From Paractinoplanes tereljensis (GTDB taxonomy: Bacteria > Actinomycetota > Actinomycetes > Mycobacteriales > Micromonosporaceae): a stretch of DNA of 64,000 nucleotides. Shown piece by piece: positions 53,152-61,657 of the stretch (the first letter of the stretch is position 1; each line of letters starts with the position of its first letter). Under the pieces are notes generated by a model. That model was not told where the DNA came from. It saw only the letters and a list, made by a program, of their open reading frames with translations, and searched no databases. The position numbers and the translations under genes are program-made. The stretch is taken from the NCBI RefSeq assembly GCF_016862435.1, contig NZ_BOMY01000050.1, positions 1 through 64,000 of the forward strand, read 5' to 3'.

Positions 53152-56100
53152 CTGGCGATCCTTGGGCCGGGACGGCACGGTGTCGCCGAGCCGCTCGAAC
53201 AGGCCGGAGTCGATCGCGTCGAGGAACGGGGTCGGAATTTGCTCGCGTTCGCTGCCGTGCCGGAACCGCCGGGCCGCGTAGCTGACGTAGAGGCGGTCCT
53301 GGGCGCGGGTCAGGCCGACGAAGAACAGCCGGCGTTCCTCGGCGATCTCGTCGTCGCTCGGGGTGGAGCCCGGCCAGCGCAGCGGCAGCAGGCCGTCCTC
53401 GCAGCCGACCAGGAAGACCACCGGGAACTCGAGGCCCTTGGCGGCGTGCAGGGTCAGCAGGTTGACCGCCTCGGCCCGCGGATCCAGCGCATCGACCTCG
53501 GCGCCGGTCTCGATCTCCTGCAGCAGGCGCGGGAGGTCGTCACCGATCCGCTGGGCCAGCGGGGTGAGCAGGTCGGCCGCCGTCCAGATGTCCTCGGGGG
53601 CCAGCTGTTCGGCATCCAGGGTCGGCGCCGCGTAGCGCTGGGCCAGCACCTGAGCGGTCAGCTTCACCCGGGCCGCGAGTGATCCGTCGAGGCCGCCGGC
53701 GTGCCGCAGCTCGCGGGCGATGACCTGCACGCCGGCCCGGTCGCGCAGGCGGTTGTGCGAACGCTTCTGCACCGGCACGCCGGCCCGGGACAGCGCCTCG
53801 ACGATCGGGCCGGACTGGGCGTCGGTGCGGTAGAGGACCGCGATGTCGGAGAAGGACAGGTTGCCGGCGACGACCGCGCGGGAGTCGATCCGGCCGGAGT
53901 CCAGCGACCGGTGCGAGAGGCCGCCGACCAGCTCGTCGACGGTGCGGACCACGAAGTCGGCCTCGTCGGCGACGCTCGCCGCCGGGTAGCGGCCGACCAG
54001 CGGGGATTCCGGGTCGAGCCGGGCCGGGTCCAGACGGCGGCCGTTGACCAGCGAACTCGGGGCGATCGCCTGGACCGCCGCGGCCAGGATCGGCGCGCTC
54101 GACCGGTAGTTGCGGGTCAGTCGCACCAGGCGGGCGTCGACGAAGTCCTCGTTGAAGCGCAGGAAGTACTTCACGTCGGCGCCGCGGAACGAGTAGATCG
54201 CCTGGTCGGGGTCGCCGATCGCGCACAGGTTGCCGTTGGCCGGGCTGAGCAGGCGCAACAGTTCGTACTGCACCTCGTCGACGTCCTGGTACTCGTCCAC
54301 GAAGATCCACTGCCAGTGCCGGCGGTACTTCTCGACCAGGGCGGGCTCGTCGCGCATGGCCTTCACCGGCAGCTCGATCAGATCGTCGAGGTCGACCAGG
54401 TCCTGCTGGCGGAGGAGCTTCTTGTAGGCCAGTTCGTCGTCGCCGGCCTGATCCCGGGCCTCGGCCACCTCGCGGTCGTCGGCGATCCGCCAGTTGGCGC
54501 CGAGCCCGGCCGCCTTGGCGTTCTCCTTCAGGATGGTCAGGCCGATCGAGTGGAACGTGCCGACCGTGATGTCGTCGGCGACGTCGCCGAGCAGCGCGTC
54601 GAGGCGCTCCTTCAGCTCGGCGGCGGCCCGGCGGGTGAAGGTGATGGCCAGGCAGCGGTGCGGGAAGACGCCCAGCTCGGCGCAGAGATAGGCGATCCGG
54701 TGGGTCAGCGTGCGGGTCTTGCCGGTGCCCGGGCCGGCCACGATCAGCAGCGGGCCGCCAGGGGCGCTCGCGGCCACTCGCTGCATGGCGTCGAGGCGGT
54801 CGAGGAGGCCGGTGCCCACCTCTTCCATGCCGGCCAGCATCGGCTCGAACGGCTCGTGCGGGCTGACCGGGGTGGTCAGGGGAGGCGGCGTGGGACTTTT
54901 CGGCTCTTTGGCGGCTTTCGCCGCCGACTTAGTTTTGGGCGATTTGTCCGGCTTGCGCTGCTGGGGCACGTCGAAGGCCGGGATGTCGAACAGGGTTTCG
55001 ACCTGCGGAGCGGCCGACTTGTGGCGCAGCTCGCCCGGCTCGAACAGGGTGATCACGCCGTACTCACCGTCGTAGCCGGGGACCCGGCGGACCTGCTGCC
55101 GGCGCAGGCGGGTGATCGCCTCGCGCAGTTCGTCGCCGCCGGCCTGGCCGATCTCGTCGAGCGGAACCTTGCGCAGGATGTCCAGCTCGGCGCCGAGCGT
55201 GGCGACCAGGTGATTGAGCTGGCCCTCGACCGTCTTCGACTTCGGGCCGACGCCGTTGATCTCGCCGAGCACCTCGTGCAGCTGGATCAGGTGCTCGACA
55301 TGGCTTTGTTTGTGGAATCCGGCCGGCCGGTCGGCGAGATCTTCGATCCGGCTCAAAACACCCACGGTCAGCGGCTTGCCGCACTCCGGGCAGCGGCCGC
55401 CGGCCTCGCGGGTGCGCTGCGGCTCCCAGTTCACGCCGCAGGCCCGGTGGCCGTCGGCGTGGTATTTGCCCTCTTCCGGGAAGAATTCGAGGGTGCCGGC
55501 CAGGCCCAGTCCGGTTTTGACCGCTTCGTAGTCGGGCTCGCCGGTGAACAGCGTCGCCTCCCGGGCCAGGGCGGCCGGCGAGTGCGCGTCGGAGTTCGAG
55601 ACCAGGCGATAACGGTCCAGGCTGGACACCCGCCAGTTCATCTCGGGGTCGCTCGAGAGGCCCGTCTCCACCGCGGTGACGTGCTCGGCCAGATCGGCGT
55701 AGCAGTCGGCGATCGCGTCGAAGCCGGACTTGGAACCGAGCGCCGAGAACCACGGCGTCCAGATGTGCGCCGGGACCAGGTAGCCGCCGGCGTCGAGGGT
55801 GATCTCCAGCAGGTTGCGGGAGTCGAGACCGAGGATCGGCCGGCCGTCGGCGGTGAGGTTGCCGATCCGGCCGAGGGCCGTGTTGAACTTCGCCGCGGCC
55901 GCGAAATCCGGCATGTAGATCAGGTGGTGCACCTTGCGGGTGCGGTCGTCCCGCTTGTAGATGGTCGAGATCTCGACGCTGAGCATGAACTTCGCCGGCG
56001 TCGTCGCCTGCAGCGAGCCCGGCAGCCGCTTGGTTACCTCGGCTTCGTCCTTGAACCGGTAGAGGCCGTCGGTGCCGTCGGTCAGGCTTTCCCGCAGGTG

Positions 56101-56295
56101 ATCGAACCAGGCCGGGTGCGTGAAGTCGCCGGTGCCGAGCAGCGCGATGCCCTTGCGGCGGGCCCACCACGCGAGGTTCGGCAGCGTCAGATCACGGGAG
56201 CAGGCGCGCGAAAACCGGGAGTGGATGTGCAGGTCCGCGACGTATGCGTCCGCGGCGACCGAGGACCCTGCGTTGTCCGAGGGCACGCGCTGCAT
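53137..56295 (-). CDS. EndoQ-like PHP nuclease fused to a UvrD/PcrA helicase
   Basis: The ATG at 56295 with GGAGGG upstream gives 1052 residues. Residues 15-420 are an EndoQ/YqxK-like PHP domain: VADLHIHSRFSRACSRDL near residue 22, LLGTGDFTHPAWFD, LSVEISTIYK, RLVSNSDAHSPAALARE, and a zinc knuckle (RACGVNW and RCPECGK) near 286-302. EndoQ enzymes nick DNA 5' of deaminated bases or abasic sites. Residues 500-1052 are a superfamily I helicase: Walker A AGPGTGKTRTLTHR near 520, VDEYQDVDEVQYELL, GDPDQAIYSFRGAD, LTRNYRSSAPI, LTLHAAKGLEFPVVFLVG and VGLTRAQDRLYV. All motifs look intact. The 3' end overlaps the prepilin peptidase gene by 15 bases. Confidence 0.88.
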   Translation of the reverse strand: MQRVPSDNAGSSVAADAYVADLHIHSRFSRACSRDLTLPNLAWWARRKGIALLGTGDFTHPAWFDHLRESLTDGTDGLYRFKDEAEVTKRLPGSLQATTPAKFMLSVEISTIYKRDDRTRKVHHLIYMPDFAAAAKFNTALGRIGNLTADGRPILGLDSRNLLEITLDAGGYLVPAHIWTPWFSALGSKSGFDAIADCYADLAEHVTAVETGLSSDPEMNWRVSSLDRYRLVSNSDAHSPAALAREATLFTGEPDYEAVKTGLGLAGTLEFFPEEGKYHADGHRACGVNWEPQRTREAGGRCPECGKPLTVGVLSRIEDLADRPAGFHKQSHVEHLIQLHEVLGEINGVGPKSKTVEGQLNHLVATLGAELDILRKVPLDEIGQAGGDELREAITRLRRQQVRRVPGYDGEYGVITLFEPGELRHKSAAPQVETLFDIPAFDVPQQRKPDKSPKTKSAAKAAKEPKSPTPPPLTTPVSPHEPFEPMLAGMEEVGTGLLDRLDAMQRVAASAPGGPLLIVAGPGTGKTRTLTHRIAYLCAELGVFPHRCLAITFTRRAAAELKERLDALLGDVADDITVGTFHSIGLTILKENAKAAGLGANWRIADDREVAEARDQAGDDELAYKKLLRQQDLVDLDDLIELPVKAMRDEPALVEKYRRHWQWIFVDEYQDVDEVQYELLRLLSPANGNLCAIGDPDQAIYSFRGADVKYFLRFNEDFVDARLVRLTRNYRSSAPILAAAVQAIAPSSLVNGRRLDPARLDPESPLVGRYPAASVADEADFVVRTVDELVGGLSHRSLDSGRIDSRAVVAGNLSFSDIAVLYRTDAQSGPIVEALSRAGVPVQKRSHNRLRDRAGVQVIARELRHAGGLDGSLAARVKLTAQVLAQRYAAPTLDAEQLAPEDIWTAADLLTPLAQRIGDDLPRLLQEIETGAEVDALDPRAEAVNLLTLHAAKGLEFPVVFLVGCEDGLLPLRWPGSTPSDDEIAEERRLFFVGLTRAQDRLYVSYAARRFRHGSEREQIPTPFLDAIDSGLFERLGDTVPSRPKDRQLRLL

Positions 56296-56400
56296 CCTGT
56301 CACGCCCTCCGGTTCCCTCACCAATCGCCACGCTCGACAAACTTACGGATCTTGATACTTGGAAATCGACCCGGTTTCCCTGGATTTTTGCCGGGTTCCG

Positions 56401-57642
56401 TCACGCCGTCCGTAGCTCGACCACCGTGACCTGCGGCGGTGCGCCAACCCGGACCGGTGGTCCCCAGAAACCCGCGCCATTTGTCACGTAGACCGGCACG
56501 CCATCGACCTTGCCGTAGCCGGACACGACCGGCTGTTCCAGCTTGACCAGCAGGTTGAACGGTGCCATCTGGCCGCCGTGCGTGTGCCCGGAAACCTGAA
56601 GATCAACCCCGTACGGTGCCGCCTGGTGCGCCGCCGCGGGCTGGTGCGCCATCAGCACGACCGGCCGCGAGGTGTCCCGGTCCCCGAGGGCCTTGCCGAA
56701 GTCGGGTGCGTCCCCATGCTGCGCGCCGCCAAGGTCGTTGACCCCGGCCAGGTCAAGCCCATTGATCTCCAGTCGTTCGTTGCGCAGCGGCCGCATTCCC
56801 AGCCGTGTCACCTCTTCCAACCAGGGCTCGAACCCCGAGTAGTACTCGTGGTTCCCGGTCACGAAGAACGCCCCGTACCGCGACTCGATGTCGGCCAGCG
56901 GCGCCGCGAACCGCCCCAGTTCCGCCACGCTGCCGTCAACCAGATCACCGACGACGCACACGATGTCCGCCTGCACCGAATTGATCAGGTCGACGATGCG
57001 CCCCGCATGCCGGGTGCCGGTGAGCGGTCCGAGGTGGATGTCGGACACCACGGCCAGCCGGGTCTGGTCCATCCCCCGCGGCAGTTTCGCGAGCGGGATC
57101 GAAACCCGGTCGAGCTGAGGCCCGCCGAGCGCGGTCTTCATCCCGTAGCCGGTGATCCCTGCCGCGGTAAGCCCCGCAAAGATCGCCATTCCGCGGGCCA
57201 GGACCAGCCGGCGCGCGACCCCGTCGTCGTCATTGGCCGCTTCGGCCAATGGGTCGGGACTTTCCAGCAAACCCGTCTCGGAGATATCGCTTTCCGTGAC
57301 GCTTTGGCTACCGTCCGTCTTATTCCGAGCGACTTCTTTCGTACGCGACGCCGTCCTCCAGGAAAGCAAAACCGCCGCGCGCGGAATCTCGAGCAGAATT
57401 AAGACGACCAGCAGATAGAACATCAGCGCCAGCCACAGATACCCCGGCCAGGCCAGCCACTCTAAGTGACCGGTCCGCGTGCCGATGAGCGTCGCCGGCA
57501 GCAGCAGCCCCAGCCCCGTCGCCACGACGGCACCGACCTGCTGGGCCCGTCCCGGCCGTAGTGGATCTCGGAGAAGCCGCTTGTACAGATAGAAATGAAT
57601 CAGCCCAATGACGAGAAAGACTAATGCGACAAAAGCCAGCAA
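56401..57642 (-). CDS. membrane-bound metallophosphoesterase (YkuE-like)
   Basis: A 413-residue protein that starts at TTG with GAGGAG five bases upstream. Three to four N-terminal helices precede a calcineurin-like domain with all metal ligands: VVSDIHLGPLTGTRHAG, CVVGDLVDGS, FVTGNHEYYSG, VLMAHQPAAAH and VSGHTHGGQMAPF. The C-terminus carries a small beta segment (VYVTNGAGFWGPPVRVG). Related proteins hydrolyse phosphodiesters or UDP-linked lipids; the substrate is unknown. Confidence 0.88.
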   Translation of the reverse strand: MLAFVALVFLVIGLIHFYLYKRLLRDPLRPGRAQQVGAVVATGLGLLLPATLIGTRTGHLEWLAWPGYLWLALMFYLLVVLILLEIPRAAVLLSWRTASRTKEVARNKTDGSQSVTESDISETGLLESPDPLAEAANDDDGVARRLVLARGMAIFAGLTAAGITGYGMKTALGGPQLDRVSIPLAKLPRGMDQTRLAVVSDIHLGPLTGTRHAGRIVDLINSVQADIVCVVGDLVDGSVAELGRFAAPLADIESRYGAFFVTGNHEYYSGFEPWLEEVTRLGMRPLRNERLEINGLDLAGVNDLGGAQHGDAPDFGKALGDRDTSRPVVLMAHQPAAAHQAAPYGVDLQVSGHTHGGQMAPFNLLVKLEQPVVSGYGKVDGVPVYVTNGAGFWGPPVRVGAPPQVTVVELRTA

Positions 57643-57767
57643 ACCCGCTCCTCAGCCCACGACCCAGACACTAAGTCTCCCTGCCGCCATCCCAAGCTCC
57701 ACCACCAACCCACATTTCCGGTGCGTCCGCGTGGGGCGCTCAGGGTGGTGAGGCGTTGGGTGGCGGG

Positions 57768-58016
57768 TCAGCCGCCGGCGAAAGGAGGGAGCACGTCGAT
57801 GGTTGCGTCCGTGGGGAGCGGGGCCTGGCGGTCGTGGCATCTCAGGCTGTCGACCAGGAAGCTTGCGGACTTCAGGACCAAGCCCAGGCGCTCGCCGTGG
57901 CGGTCGGTCAGCAGCTGGATCAGTTCGTCCAGCGAGGCGGCCTCGGCCGGCTCGCTGGAGACGCCGCCGGCGGCGGCCCGGGCACCGGCGAAGTAGCGGA
58001 CGGTCGGCACGGTCAT
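57768..58016 (-). CDS. moaD: molybdopterin synthase sulfur carrier subunit MoaD
   Basis: An 82-residue ubiquitin-fold protein: VRYFAGARAAAGG, LDELIQLLTDRHG and the C-terminal tail DVLPPFAGG, whose final Gly-Gly is thiocarboxylated to deliver sulfur. Its ATG overlaps the moaA stop (ATGA). It partners MoaE, which is encoded in the other moa group of this window. Confidence 0.93.
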   Translation of the reverse strand: MTVPTVRYFAGARAAAGGVSSEPAEAASLDELIQLLTDRHGERLGLVLKSASFLVDSLRCHDRQAPLPTDATIDVLPPFAGG

Positions 58017-59020
58017 CCTCCGATCGCAGACATCGGACGCGCGGGCTGCAGGAAGCTGGGGTCGTCGATGCCGTGGCCGGCCCGCTTACCGCGCATCGCG
58101 ATCTGCCATGCCTCGGCGATCTCCTCGTCGGGGGCGCCGGTGCGAACCAGCTTGCGCAGATCGCTCTCCTCGGTGGCGAACAGGCAGTTCCGGATCTGGC
58201 CGTCCGCGGTCAACCGGGTGCGGTCGCAGTCACCGCAGAACGGCCTGGTCACGCTGCCGATCACGCCGACCCGGGCTGGTTCCCCGCCGGCGTCCACAAA
58301 CCCCGGAACCAGCCAGGTCTCGGCCGGCGCTGTTCCACGTGAAACCGAATCCGGCTGGAGGCCGAAGGGCGCCAACGAGGCGAGGATCTCCTCGGCGGTC
58401 ACCATCGTGTGCCGGTCCCATTGATGCTGGGCGTCGAGCGGCATCTGCTCGATGAACCGCAACTGGTAACCGTGCGCCAGCGCGAAACGCAGTAATTCCG
58501 GCGCCTCGTCCTCGTTGATGCCCCGCATCAGCACGGTATTGATCTTCACGGGCGTCAGCCCCGCCGCCGCGGCCGCCGCCAGCCCGCGCAGCACGTCGTC
58601 AAGCCGGTCGCGCCGGGTCAGAGCCTGGAACCGCTCCGAATCAAGGGTGTCCAGCGAGACGTTGATCCGATCGAGCCCGGCTTCCCGCAGCGACCCGGCC
58701 GTTCGCTCCAGCCCGATCCCGTTGGTGGTCAGCATCAGCCGCGGCCGTGGGGACAGCTCGGCCGCCGCCCGGACGATCCCGGTCAACCCGCGCCGCAGTA
58801 GCGGCTCGCCCCCGGTGAACCGCACCTCGGTGATCCCCAGCATCGTGACCCCGATGCGGATGAGCCGCCCCAGCTCGTCGTCGGTGAGCTGCTCCTCCCG
58901 GGGAAGCCAGGCGAGCCCTTCCTCCGGCATGCAGTAGGTGCAGCGCAGATTGCACCGATCCGTCAGCGACACCCGAAGATCAGTAGCCACGCGCCCGAAC
59001 TGGTCAGCGAGCTCAAGCAC
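58013..59020 (-). CDS. moaA: GTP 3',8-cyclase MoaA
   Basis: I choose GTG 59020 (VLELADQFGRVATDLRVSLT), since the known N-terminus ends just before GRVATDLR; this gives 335 residues. The radical SAM cluster site is TDRCNLRCTYCMPEEGL. The second cluster site is FCGDCDRTRLTADGQIRNCL, and the protein ends in the functional Gly-Gly (AIGG). It starts molybdenum-cofactor synthesis from GTP. No ribosome-binding site precedes the GTG; a short upstream ORF overlaps the start. A parS-like site lies inside the gene. Confidence 0.95.
   Translation of the reverse strand: MLELADQFGRVATDLRVSLTDRCNLRCTYCMPEEGLAWLPREEQLTDDELGRLIRIGVTMLGITEVRFTGGEPLLRRGLTGIVRAAAELSPRPRLMLTTNGIGLERTAGSLREAGLDRINVSLDTLDSERFQALTRRDRLDDVLRGLAAAAAAGLTPVKINTVLMRGINEDEAPELLRFALAHGYQLRFIEQMPLDAQHQWDRHTMVTAEEILASLAPFGLQPDSVSRGTAPAETWLVPGFVDAGGEPARVGVIGSVTRPFCGDCDRTRLTADGQIRNCLFATEESDLRKLVRTGAPDEEIAEAWQIAMRGKRAGHGIDDPSFLQPARPMSAIGG
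58331..58346. other. parS-like centromere site inside moaA
   Basis: The core GTTCCACGTGAAAC (58332-58345) differs at one base from the bacterial parS consensus GTTTCACGTGAAAC. ParB of actinomycetes binds several such sites close to oriC. I saw no other close match in the window. Confidence 0.65.
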
Positions 59021-59060
59021 GGACGGAACCCACCGTTCCTGATCTCCTCGCGTTTCCCAT
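59013..59060 (-). CDS. possible leaderless 15-residue upstream ORF of moaA
   Basis: ATG 59060 opens a 15-codon frame (MGNARRSGTVGSVRA) whose TGA overlaps the moaA start region by eight bases. TAGATT ends six bases before this ATG, so a leaderless mRNA would begin here. A small hairpin (ggaac...gttcc) lies within it. Translation of moaA could depend on it. Confidence 0.35.
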   Translation of the reverse strand: MGNARRSGTVGSVRA

Positions 59061-59066
59061 GGTTTG

Positions 59067-59072
59067 AATCTA
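59067..59072 (-). promoter_or_regulatory. -10 box of the moaA-moaD transcript
   Basis: TAGATT on the minus strand with six bases to the ATG at 59060. The same TAGATT box and spacing occur before sigM. Confidence 0.45.
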
Positions 59073-59126
59073 GTCGCTGTTTCCCGTCGTTGCTCTTGTG
59101 GATTTCGTGCCGTGGACAACGCTCCC

Positions 59127-59204
59127 GACCAGCACGCCCAGCCAGCGCACCCGACCAGCACGCCCAGCCAGTGCACCCGACCAGCGCGCCCAGCGAGCGC
59201 GCCC
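59127..59204. repeat. 26-base tandem repeat, three copies
   Basis: The unit gaccagcacgcccagccagc plus six bases repeats at 59127, 59153 and 59179 with a few substitutions in the third copy. It lies in the divergent region between moaA and the methyltransferase gene, next to a DnaA-box-like CGTGGACAA at 59111-59119. Confidence 0.8.
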
Positions 59205-59257
59205 GGCCGGACCGGAAACCGGTTGATCGAGGCCGTGGTCGTTGGGAGGGTCGGCGG

Positions 59258-60010
59258 ATGGTGTCGTTCGAAGAACACGTGGCCGAGGGCGCTGCCGTCC
59301 CGGTCGATGGCTGGGACTTCTCCTGGTTCGACGGGCGAGCCACCGAGCAACGGCCGTCGTGGGAATACGCGCGTTTGATGGGCGAGCGGATGGCCCGGGC
59401 GCGACGGGCACTCGATCTGCAGACCGGCGGCGGAGAGGTGCTGGCCGGGATCCCCCAGGCGCCGGAGGTGCTGGTGGCCACCGAGGGATGGCCACCGAAC
59501 GCGGAGCTGGCCCGGGCGCACCTGGCCCCGCTCGGTGGGCGGGTGGTCGAGGCCGGGGAAAACGACGACCTGCCCTTCGAGGACGGCACATTCGACCTGG
59601 TGGTGAGCCGGCACCCGGTCTCGGTGCGGTGGGATGAGGTGGCGCGAGTGCTGGCGGCTCAGGGCACCTACTTCTCGCAGCAGGTCGGTGCCGGCTCGTT
59701 GCGCGAGCTGATCGACTTCATGATGGGCCCGCAGCCGGTCAGCCCGGTCCGGGATCCGGAGCGCGCTCGCGCCGCGGCCACCGCGGCCGGCCTCACGGTG
59801 CTCGGCCTGCGCTCCGAGGCGCTGCGCATGGAGTTCTCCGACGTCGCCGCGGTGATCGTCTTCCTCCGCAAGGTCATCTGGACCGTCCCGAGCTTCACGA
59901 TCCCGGCCTACTACGACCGCCTGAAGGCCATGCACGCCCACATCACCGAGCACGGCCCGTTCGTGGCGCACTCCCAGCGCTTCCTGATCGAGGCCCGCAA
60001 GCTCGCCTGA
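59258..60010 (+). CDS. SAM-dependent methyltransferase
   Basis: ATG 59258 with GGGAGGG seven bases upstream gives 250 residues. Weak class I methyltransferase motifs are present: RALDLQTGGGEVLAG (glycine-rich SAM loop), LAPLGGRVVEAGENDDLPFE, DGTFDLVVSRHPVSVRWDEV and LAAQGTYFSQQVG. The first residues SFEEHVAEGAAVPVDGWDFS are a recurring N-terminus of actinobacterial methyltransferases. The substrate is unknown. It is divergent from moaA. Confidence 0.78.
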   Translation: MVSFEEHVAEGAAVPVDGWDFSWFDGRATEQRPSWEYARLMGERMARARRALDLQTGGGEVLAGIPQAPEVLVATEGWPPNAELARAHLAPLGGRVVEAGENDDLPFEDGTFDLVVSRHPVSVRWDEVARVLAAQGTYFSQQVGAGSLRELIDFMMGPQPVSPVRDPERARAAATAAGLTVLGLRSEALRMEFSDVAAVIVFLRKVIWTVPSFTIPAYYDRLKAMHAHITEHGPFVAHSQRFLIEARKLA

Positions 60011-60115
60011 CTCCCCCGGCCGGATGGATCGCGACGGCCTGGAGATGCGGAAAGCCTGCCGCCGCGGCGGGTTCGCGGCTGTGCGGTTGGGGAGGTGTCG
60101 CCGCGTACTCCCTCG

Positions 60116-61012
60116 TCAGAAAGCCCGCAGAGCGTCGGTCGCGGCCGTGACCACCGCGTTCCGATAGGCGGCGCCGAAGGCCGCCGTATGGACCAGCAGC
60201 AGGTGGAGCTGATGCAGCGGGATGCGGGCGCGCCAGCCCTCGGCCAGCGGACGCACCTCCTGATAGGCCGCGAGGAGGCGCTCGAGGTGCGGCGCGCCGC
60301 CGAACAGGTGGAGGTTGGCCAGGTCGGTCTCCCGGTGTGCGCCCTGGGCCGCCGGGTCGATCAGGTAGGGCCGGTCGTCGGCAGCCCAGATGATGTTGCC
60401 GGGCCACAGGTCGCCATGGGTGCGGCTCGGAGGCTCACCGCCCGGCGCGTGGGCGAGCGCGTCGAGGACGCGGTCCAGGACGGCGGTGTCCGAGGCGTCG
60501 AGTGCCCCGCTGTCGGCCGACGCCCTCAGGTAGGGCCGCAGACGGTGCTCGGCGAACCAGGCCGGCCATGGGCCCGGGTGCGGCGTGTTGTCCAAGGGAA
60601 GGGGCCCGATGAAGCCGGCCCACGGTGCGCCGAACGTCTCGGCGGGGGTGTCGTGGAGGGCGGCCAGGGCTCGGCCCAGGTGCTCGGCCGCCCGGGCCGT
60701 CGCGGGGGCCGTGTCGATCCATTCCAGCGCGATCATCTGGGGGAGCGCCACCAGGAGCTCGGGGGTGGGGGCGCCGGCTTCGGCCAGCCAGCGCAGGCCG
60801 TTCGCCTCGGCCTCGAAGAAGCCCTCCGGTGGCTCGCCGGCCGACCAGGTCTTGGCGAACAGGGAGGTGCCGTCGTCCAGCGTGAGGCGGCTGGCGGTGG
60901 AGACGTGGCCACCGCCCACCGGGGTCTCGCGGATGCGCTGGTGGGTGAGAAATGTCGGGAGATGCTCGGGGTGCGCGCGTAAGTACGCCTGGTCCACTGG
61001 GTTATCTTCCAC
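60116..61012 (-). CDS. fructosamine kinase family protein
   Basis: A 298-residue aminoglycoside-phosphotransferase-fold kinase. It has a Gly-rich N-lobe (PVGGGHVSTASRLTLDDGTS) with lysine LFAKTW, the hinge MIALEWI, the catalytic loop RTHGDLWPGNIIWAADDRP and the metal site YLIDPAAQGAHRETDLA, all as in fructosamine-3-kinases. It phosphorylates glycated amines so that they break down, repairing glycated proteins. The start is GTG; GTG 61012 has AAGG close by, and a GTG five codons later has GGAAG at better spacing. Confidence 0.88.
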   Translation of the reverse strand: MEDNPVDQAYLRAHPEHLPTFLTHQRIRETPVGGGHVSTASRLTLDDGTSLFAKTWSAGEPPEGFFEAEANGLRWLAEAGAPTPELLVALPQMIALEWIDTAPATARAAEHLGRALAALHDTPAETFGAPWAGFIGPLPLDNTPHPGPWPAWFAEHRLRPYLRASADSGALDASDTAVLDRVLDALAHAPGGEPPSRTHGDLWPGNIIWAADDRPYLIDPAAQGAHRETDLANLHLFGGAPHLERLLAAYQEVRPLAEGWRARIPLHQLHLLLVHTAAFGAAYRNAVVTAATDALRAF

Positions 61013-61053
61013 TTCGCCTTACGGCCGCCCGAAATCGGAGTCAAAATGTCGGC

Positions 61054-61557
61054 ATGAGCCCTGTCACAGTGCGTTCGTACCGTCCGGGTGACCACTCCGC
61101 GGGTCGTCGACTGTGGTCCGAGCTGACCAACGAGCACAACCAGATGTACGGGCAGCCGGCTGACGACGCCGGCGTGGGCTTCGAGGAATATCTGACCCGG
61201 CTCGATCTGAGCGGGCTCTGGGTGGCCGATCACGCGGACGACGGCGTGATCGGGCTGGTCGGGCTGATCATGCGGGGCCGGGCCGGGGTGGTGGAGCCGA
61301 TCGTCGTCACGATCTCTCACCGGCACAAGGGCGTGGGGCGCAAGCTGCTGCGGCATGTCGCGAACGAGGCCCGGAAGCGGAACATGAGCGCCCTGACGAT
61401 CTCGCCGGACTCGCGGAACGTGGACGCCATCCGAAGCCTGCACGCCGCGGGTTACGACGTTCTTTCCTCTATTGAGTTGACGCTCGACCTGGGCCGGCAC
61501 CCGAACGCGCGGCACCAGGAGGGGCTGGAGTTGCACGATATGCAGTTCCGCTCGTAG
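61054..61557 (+). CDS. GNAT family N-acetyltransferase
   Basis: A 167-residue GNAT from ATG 61054 (MSPVTVRSYRPGDHSAGRRL). The acetyl-CoA site is TISHRHKGVGRKLLRHVANE with the Q/RxxGxG/A pattern, and AIRSLHAAGYDVLSSIELTL is the usual C-terminal segment. Upstream CAAAAT lies six bases from the ATG without a ribosome-binding site. The substrate is unknown. It is divergent from the fructosamine kinase. Confidence 0.85.
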   Translation: MSPVTVRSYRPGDHSAGRRLWSELTNEHNQMYGQPADDAGVGFEEYLTRLDLSGLWVADHADDGVIGLVGLIMRGRAGVVEPIVVTISHRHKGVGRKLLRHVANEARKRNMSALTISPDSRNVDAIRSLHAAGYDVLSSIELTLDLGRHPNARHQEGLELHDMQFRS

Positions 61558-61574
61558 GACGCGCAAGATTTTCT

Positions 61575-61610
61575 GAGCCTGTGGATAACGGAAGCGTTGT
61601 CCACAGGCTC
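61575..61610. promoter_or_regulatory. inverted pair of DnaA boxes in an 11-base dyad
   Basis: TGTGGATAA (61580-61588, the complement of the consensus TTATCCACA) and TTGTCCACA (61597-61605) face each other within arms gagcctgtgga and tccacaggctc. It lies between a GNAT gene and a DUF4192 gene. It could bind DnaA, or act as a hairpin terminator of the GNAT gene; no good T-run follows. Confidence 0.55.
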
Positions 61611-61657
61611 ACTCTTTGGCACTTCCCGGAGCGGTGCCGCCCGCCAAGCTCGGCGGC

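Noticed and set aside
53701..56355. An 884-codon frame opposite the EndoQ-UvrD gene
   Set aside because: Antisense to a gene with all helicase motifs; no domain of its own.
59127..59204. CRISPR-like array
   Set aside because: The copies are directly adjacent without spacers and no cas genes are present.
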